From NCBI GenBank assembly GCA_008360975.2, contig CM039196.1:4030001-4094000 (forward strand): DNA of 64,000 nt. Direction: 5' to 3'. The stretch is from Lichenostomus cassidix. Taxonomy: Eukaryota > Chordata > Aves > Passeriformes > Meliphagidae. The position numbers were made by a program, and so were the translations under genes. Below, in pieces: positions 58,101 through 64,000 of this stretch. Within the stretch, counting starts at the first letter, position 1, and each line of letters opens with the position of its first letter. The notes below the pieces were generated by a model. It did no database searches. It saw only the letters and a program-made list of their open reading frames with translations, and was not told the DNA's origin.

Positions 58101-61100
58101 GGGCACTGCTCTTTGCCTGAAGTGATGGAAGCAGCCTGGGAGGGGGGTTGAGGGTGGAACAGGACACATTTTGGGGGTCAAGACTTGAAGGGGAAATGTG
58201 GAGAGGGACTTTAGACAAATGCCTGGAGTGGCAGGACAAGGGGGAATGGCTTCCCACTGCCAGGGAGTAGGTTTGGATTAGATATTGGGAAGAAATTGGG
58301 TTCCTGGCACAGATTGCCCAGAGAAACTGTGTCTACTCTACCCCTGGAAGTGTCCAAGATCAGGCTGGACAGGGCTTGGAGCAACCTGGGATGGTGGAAG
58401 GTGTCCCTGCCCTGGCAGAGGTGGAACTGAATGATCTCTAAGCTCCTCTCCACCTCCTGCCATTCTGGGACTCCATAATTCTGTGGTATTGAGGAAGTGG
58501 GTGGTGAGGAGCACAACACCAGTGGTGGTACCAGATTCTCTGATCCACCTCCTCCAGCCCAGCCAAAATCCTGTTAATTAACGACAGAAAAGATCAGCAC
58601 CACCCCCCAGTGCTGGGGGAACCTGTGCCCTAATGGAATATCTCCCGTTATCAGCATCTCTTTGGAATCGTTGCCAGTGTCCTGCACCTGGGGAACATCC
58701 AGTTTGAAGAGGACAGCAATGGCCATGCCATCATCCGCGATGGGACTCAGATCAAGTGGATTTCCAAGGTGCCTCTGCCCAGATGGGCTCAGAATTCCCA
58801 GGGCTAGGAGGAAAATCTTAGCCTTGCTGTGGTTTTCTCATAGAGACAAAATGTTTCTTCCCAAAAGCACAGTGATAACTATATAAATTCCCTGCTCTTG
58901 CTGTAAACCAGCTTGAATTTTCTCCCTGAATTTTCTCTATTTCCTGCTGCTCCAAGAGAGGGGTCATTAGGAAGGGGCTGGGGGTTGTGCCCCACTTATC
59001 CCACAGTGCTGCTTGTTTAAACAGGGACCTGTGGCTGTGCTCTGAGTGCAAATATCCCTCTCCCTGCAGCTCCTGGGTGCTCACCTGTCCATCCTGCAGG
59101 AAGCTCTCACCCACAGGAAGATCGAAGCCAGATCTGAGGAGGTACTGGGGGGTTCTGTGTAGTTCCAGAATAATCTGGGAATTTTCCATCCCCCTCAGCT
59201 GGGGATTTTCCATCCCCCTCAGCTGTCCCTCTCCTCCTCCATGTCCCTTTCTCCCAGCCTGAGACATTAAACAAAAATGTATTCCTGATATTGGAGTTTA
59301 ATTGCTGAGCAGGGCAGGAGCTGTTAAAAAGCTGGAACAGGGAGTTGTATATGAGCCAAACAATTTCCCTTTGTCCAGTCCATGGTGCTTCTTGGGAAAC
59401 TGGGCTGCACAAACAGAGAAAAACACTGGTAAAAACTGCACTTTGAACATTTTGTATTTTTATTTTAAGAATATTTCCTTTCCCCACTATGTCCAAATCA
59501 ATACTCACCAAAATGTAAGGCCCCAAACCTGCTGGCAGGTGATGCAGCAGACTGAAGGAACTCTGATGGAAAATAAAGCTGTAGGGAGAATCAGGGAATC
59601 CCAGAGTGGTTTGGGATGGAAAGGACCTTAAAGATCATCCCATTCCAACCCCCTGCAGGGACACCTGGTGTGGCTGTGCTGTGCTGTAGGACAATGTGGC
59701 TGCTTCTCCAAGGCACAGATGTGACCTGGCTGTGCAGCAGTTTGCTCTGATCCCCCGTGGTGTTTATCCTCTCTAGGATATCTTTATTTCCAGGTGCTCA
59801 GCCCCCTGAATGTGGATTTGGCATTCTATGCCCGGGATGCTGTGGCAAAGGCAATTTATGGAAGGACTTTCACTTGGCTTGTGAACAAAATCAATGGCTC
59901 TCTTGCCAACAAGGTTGGTTTCTTATCTGGGCTCCTCTGAGACACTAAATGCTCCTAAAATGCTTTGCAGTTTCTCCAGAGAGGTTCCACAACCCTCATC
60001 ACCAAACATCTGGGATGTTTGATAATTGCTGCTGGGACATCCCACAGCCCTGAGCCAGAAAACCCTTTAGTTACTCTCTGTTAAAGAGTTTTAGCAGTTC
60101 ATTAGCTGCTCTAAAGTGGCTTCTCCACTGGCATTTCTCTCAAAGAGGAAGTTTGAAATTCAGGTGGAAGAAGCCACCTGCAGGGAAGGAGCAATGGCAG
60201 AGCAGTTTCTGTTTCTTTGACAGGATTCCACTCAGAAAACAGTTATTGGCCTGCTGGATATTTATGGCTTTGAAGTGCTGGACACAAACAGGTAGGGGCT
60301 GTTCCTGGGGTTTGGGGTGACCTGGGAGGTCCTGCATGAATTTTTGAGTTTGAATTTTGAGAAATTTTTCTGCAGGCCAGCAAGGCAAGGTTCAGGGGAC
60401 TAAAGGGTGAAGGGGTTAGCTGGAGCTCAGGAAAAGCTTTACCTTGGGCTGCAGGTCTGGTTTGGGCTGTGGTGCAACTGTGGGAGCAAAGGAATGGGGA
60501 TTTTGGGAATTTTGGGAATTCCCTGTGGGAATGGGGGATTTGGTCCATGTGGGAATGGGGTTTTAGTCCGTGGAGGAAGAAGCAAAACTTCCCCTGAAAT
60601 ACATCAAACCTGCTGCTGATTTAACCTCCCTGAAGCTTTGAGCAGTTCTGCATTAATTACTGCAACGAGAAACTGCAGCAGCTGCTGATTGAGATGACCC
60701 TGAAAGCTGAGCAGGAGGAATATGAACTGGAAGGAATTGAGGTAAATTGTATTTCCCCCTCCCTTTTCCCTTTGAACTGCCGTTACACTGAATGCTTTTG
60801 ATCATCAATGTGAAAGTCATCCTGCTTTTTCAGTTTGTTATTGCTCCCATGGGAAGAGTAGGATTTGCCAGGGGTCTCTTTCTGTAACCCTTTTGAAGTG
60901 CAATTTAGCCCAGAATTAATTGACATCATTTAAGAAGGAGGTAGGACCTTCCCCAAAACTCAGATGCTCAGCAGTGAGTGTCCCTGCAGAATGAGGGATT
61001 CCAGCAGTGTAAAATATGGGAAGATGGAGAGGATTAATGCAGAGAACAAGAAGATGGTGTGGGCTGCTCTGCAGTGGGATCATGGATCGCTGTGCTGTCA

Positions 61101-64000
61101 CCTTTTCCCTCACTTCACCCTAATTCACAACACCCATGTCAGTGGGATCAGAGGCTGGATACGAGTTAAGCTCCAAAGAAATTTAAAAATTTGCAAAGAA
61201 AAGGTCTTCATCTAAAACTGTTCTTCCTTTTTTCCTCTTCCAGTGGGAACCAATCCCATATTTTAACAACAAAATCATCTGTGACTTGGTTGAGCAGAAG
61301 CACAAAGGAATAATCTCCATCCTGGTAAGAGCAGAGAGTTTGTTCTCAATTAAAATGCAGGCCTGTGCCTTGCTCTAATGGCCCTTAATCATATTTCCCC
61401 CTCTAATTATGGGCTGGGTCTGTGTTATCCAGAGCATAAACCCAGATTCCTGGAACAAACACCCAGAGGATGAGGCAGAGGATCTGACAGCTGGAGAACT
61501 GGGGGGGTTAAAGGTGGGGGATTAAAGTTGGGGGATTTTCTGCTTTCCAAAACAATGGAGCTTTGGGTTTGTGGGCCAAAGCTGTACTAAATGTTGTTGA
61601 GGAGGGAATATGAGCTCAGAGCAGCTCTGAGGATCTTCCATCTCTTCCAGGATGAGGAATGCTTACGGCCTGGGGAAGCGACTGATTTGAGCTTCTTGGA
61701 AAAGCTGGAGGAGAAAGTAGGAGATCATGCCCACTTCGTGACGTATGCATTTACCCTCTGTATCCTACCCCAGACCCTTCCCATCCCAAATCCACCTCGG
61801 GGCTGGGGAGGGAACAACCTCTGCCTTGTGGCAGAGGGAATCAAGAATGCCATCCAAGTGTTTGATGGTGGAAAACCCCACTGGTCAATCCGAGGTACAG
61901 GGAGGTGTGAGCAGAACTCTCTCTCTTCGCTGGTGTGATGCTGAGCTTTGTGGTATTCCACACCAAAATTAGGGATTTCTGGGCCTTAGCTCAGGATTTG
62001 AGCCCATGAAGGCTAAATGGCTTTGGCCACAGATGGCTTTGGCCCCCATGGACCAAAAAAAGCTGAAGATGTTGTGACAAGGAGCCAAATGCCTGAGGCT
62101 GGAAGGGTGGGTATGTAAATATTTACACCCAACTTGCTCTGTGTGAGCCTGGAGTATGAAGAGGAGAGCAAACCCTCCTGCTCCTCTCCCCCAGATGAGT
62201 GACATTTTGGTTCCTACTCCATTTGGAGGGGGTTTGGATCCCATTTTGGTGGCAGCTGGGCTGTGCTGGCACTGCCCTGCAGGAGCTGCTGAAGGGCTCT
62301 GACAAGTCATCAACCGAGAGTCACAGCGCTGAGCTGTCACTGTTCCTGCAGCTCTGAACTCCGCCACAGCCAAGTGGGAAATTCAGAGCCAACTTCCTTG
62401 TCACCACAATGTGCCTTAATGCCGTTCTGCCTGATTAAAAGCTTTAAATAGAAGTGCTGGAGCTGCTTGCACGGGAGCTGCTCTTGGAAGGAGCTTTGAT
62501 ACGGCGAACGTGCTGTTGTGACACTCAGCTCTGCTGTTTGTGACTGCTTACAAAGCTGAAACTTCAACTGTGAAGTTGCTCTTTTTTTTCTTGTTTGGTT
62601 TTTTTTTTTTTCTCCCCACCCCAGGAATCCTTGCTTTCTAAAACATCCCTGCTATTCTTGAGCGTTTGGATTCCTCCTTTGTGTTTGGGTTCTTGCTCCA
62701 GGGCAAAATATCTGAAATCCTTTTCCCCTGGGTTCAAATTGGGGTCGAGGGAGCTGGTGATTTTTCCCCCCACATAAGCAGTAAAAACGCATTTAAATGG
62801 GTGTTATGGGAAGAAATTTTAACATTTCTGGAATGGGTGATCACTGCCAAATGGCAATGAGTAGATCCCAGGTACCCTGAGGAGTTAATGGGAGCTGCTT
62901 CCCATTCTCTGCTGCCAGCAGGGAGAGGTGAAGGTTTGATCATAACTCCACAGTCAGAGCCACACCAACAGGGTCAAACACCACATTTCCAGCTCTCCCC
63001 CAGCTGAAGGAATCTCTTTGCTGCTCTTTCTCCTGGTGTTTTGTTGGATTTTCCCCCTCAGGCGCAAGCTGGCGGATCAGAAGACGCGAAAATCTATCGA
63101 CTGGGTGGATTTCCGTCTCCTCCACTATGCAGGAGAGGTCACCTACTGTGCTGTGGGTGAGTGAGAAAAGGTCAGCCTGGGGTCCCTGAGCTCCTGAACT
63201 GCTGTGGGTGATGATGACTTGGTGGGGAGAGGAATTATAAAATACCTGGAAGTCTTAAATGTGACTGCAGTGAGAATTTTGAGGATGTGAATGTTCCAAT
63301 TCTCTATTTTATTTTATTTTTTTCAGGATTTCTGGAGAAGAATAATGATCTACTGTACAGAAACCTGAAGGAGGTAAGCACAAAGAAAAGGATACTATTC
63401 TCTTACATTACCTGCTTGGAGCAGATTTATTTACTCTCTGCAGCAAACAAAACCATCCTTTTTTCTCTAGCACTGATCTCTAGGCACCTCTGTTCATGTT
63501 CTCAGGGCTGTGCTGCTCCCAGGAGGAGTGGAAGGGCTGCTCAATAGGGCAACTTTTATCTCCTCCTGTTTCAGGTGCTGTGCAACTCCAAGAACAGCAT
63601 CATGAGGGATAGTTTCCTCCTGTCAGAACTGGACAACAGGAGGAGACCAGAGACTGTGAGTTCTGTCTTTAGTCTGAACTCTGAATATCAACTCAGTTCT
63701 CCAGGTCTTCGTTTAACCACTGATCCCTTCTTTAGTCCTAATGGCCATAAACTAAAACACAACAAATTCCACCTCAGCCTGAGGAAGAACTTTCCATGGA
63801 GAATGACAGAGGCTTGGAATAGCTGAAGTCATCCCAAACCCACCTGGACACATTCCTGTGTCACCTGCTCTGGGTGCAGGGAGTGGATTTCAATCCAGGG
63901 AAGAGCCCCAAAGCTCAGGAAGTCCTTTTGATGCTGTCTTAGGTTGCAACCCAGTTCAAAAACAGCCTGACGAGTCTGATTGAAATCCTGATGTCCAAGG
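55065..64000 (+). CDS. MYO1H: Unconventional myosin-Ih, 5' part of gene, 17 exons
   Basis: Class I single-headed myosin, an actin-based ATPase motor that links membranes to actin. Exons: 55065-55190 (exon begins 55032), 55791-55906, 56251-56449, 56914-56994, 57420-57599, 57957-58055, 58655-58768, 59070-59141, 59794-59913, 60224-60291, 60636-60741, 61244-61324, 61651-61742, 63062-63156, 63327-63373, 63575-63655, 63943-64000 (cut by the window end). They join in frame to 578 residues and a partial codon. The motor core is intact: P-loop GESGAGKT (105-112), switch [10 protein letters not shown] (from 157), switch II DIYGFE (381-386). The actin-binding IRCIKPN segment, IQ motifs and TH1 tail lie right of the window. 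MYO1H rather than MYO1C is called from closest sequence match and position after FOXN4. All introns are GT-AG. Larger introns hold CR1 pieces (55907-56250, 58056-58654, 59142-59793, 63656-63942) or nothing recognised (60742-61243, 61743-63061). Confidence 0.95.
56055..56130 (+). mobile_element. CR1 3' tail in MYO1H intron
   Basis: GGTTGGAATGAAATGATCTC then CCTTTCCAATCC and GGATTCTGTGATCC, sense CR1 3' end. Confidence 0.75.
56251..56994 (+). CDS. MYO1H: MYO1H P-loop and switch I exons
   Basis: Exon 56251-56449 codes [19 protein letters not shown] and the Walker A sequence [15 protein letters not shown]. Exon 56914-56994 codes [20 protein letters not shown], holding switch I, whose Ser and Arg contact Mg-ATP. 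All catalytic residues expected for an active motor are present. Confidence 0.95.
58200..58485 (+). mobile_element. CR1 3' fragment in MYO1H intron
   Basis: The longest CR1 piece here: GACAAGGGGGAATGGCTTCC, CCTGGCACAGATTGCCCAGA, GGGCTTGGAGCAACCTGGGA and a tail with CATAATTCTGTGG. Sense to MYO1H. Confidence 0.9.
58655..59913 (+). CDS. MYO1H: MYO1H upper 50-kDa exons with TEDS site
   Basis: Three exons code [40 protein letters not shown] and [20 protein letters not shown]. Sixteen residues before DAVAK lies Glu328, so the TEDS position is acidic, as in vertebrate class I myosins, and no head phosphorylation should be needed for activity. Confidence 0.92.
59590..59680 (-). mobile_element. CR1 3' fragment in MYO1H intron
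   Basis: GGAATCCCAGAGTGGTTTGG and GGAAAGGACCTTAAAGATCA then TCCCATTCCAACCCCCTGCA on +, antisense CR1. Confidence 0.85.
60224..61324 (+). CDS. MYO1H: MYO1H switch II and relay exons
   Basis: Three exons code [18 protein letters not shown], then [20 protein letters not shown] and [26 protein letters not shown] is switch II and [15 protein letters not shown] the relay helix. The acceptor at 60635 has a weak pyrimidine tract (TTAACCTCCCTGAAG). Confidence 0.95.
61651..64000 (+). CDS. MYO1H: MYO1H lower 50-kDa exons, cut at window end
   Basis: Exons code [79 protein letters not shown] and [30 protein letters not shown] is the lower-domain strut to converter approach, so the next residues should be the actin-binding IRCIKPN segment. 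The last base of the window is the first base of the following codon. Confidence 0.93.
63690..63890 (+). mobile_element. CR1 fragment in MYO1H intron
   Basis: AAATTCCACCTCAGCCTGAG then GAAGAACTTTCCATGGAGAA and CACCTGGACACATTCCTGTG with CACCTGCTCTGGGTG resemble the CR1 segment just before the untranslated tail, in sense. Confidence 0.65.

Noticed and set aside
55065..64000. MYO1C instead of MYO1H
   Set aside because: The residues follow MYO1H more closely, and the gene stands next to FOXN4 and ACACB as MYO1H does in human.

Overview
This window is vertebrate nuclear DNA from a bird. The grounds are about twenty fragments with the 3' end of the avian CR1 LINE, very short introns, and gene order. 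A songbird is plausible but not shown. It holds three genes in the order ACACB (+, 3' part), FOXN4 (-, complete coding region), MYO1H (+, 5' part), the same neighbours as on human chromosome 12q24. Exon limits were read by hand from splice signals and reading-frame continuity; the joined coding lengths are in frame for all three genes.

Region by region: 1-12303 carries the last 36 coding exons of acetyl-CoA carboxylase 2, from the biotin-carrier domain to the stop codon, with a poly(A) signal at 12416. 12440-13765 is a short convergent gap. 13766-15245 is the likely FOXN4 3' UTR, and 15246-28942 holds nine FOXN4 coding exons (513 codons plus stop), including an 8.8-kb first intron with a CpG-rich unique block and a long TTCCC tract. 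28980-30560 is a CpG island with the probable FOXN4 promoter and GC-rich minisatellites. 30560-55030 is a gene desert with CR1 pieces, several minisatellites, a threefold 367-bp tandem repeat, and a few unique homeobox-site-rich blocks that may be conserved enhancers. 55032-64000 holds the first 17 recognisable coding exons of MYO1H (motor domain up to just before the actin-binding IRCIKPN region).

The genes do not form a pathway. ACACB makes malonyl-CoA at mitochondria, FOXN4 is a forkhead regulator of retinal and spinal interneuron fate, and MYO1H is a class I myosin. I see no undescribed multi-gene system. The items most worth a second look are an altered biotin-attachment motif (VMKI in place of VMKM), a GC-AG intron in ACACB, a 12-proline run in FOXN4, an open reading frame upstream of the MYO1H start like that of long MYO1C isoforms, and candidate regulatory blocks around FOXN4.
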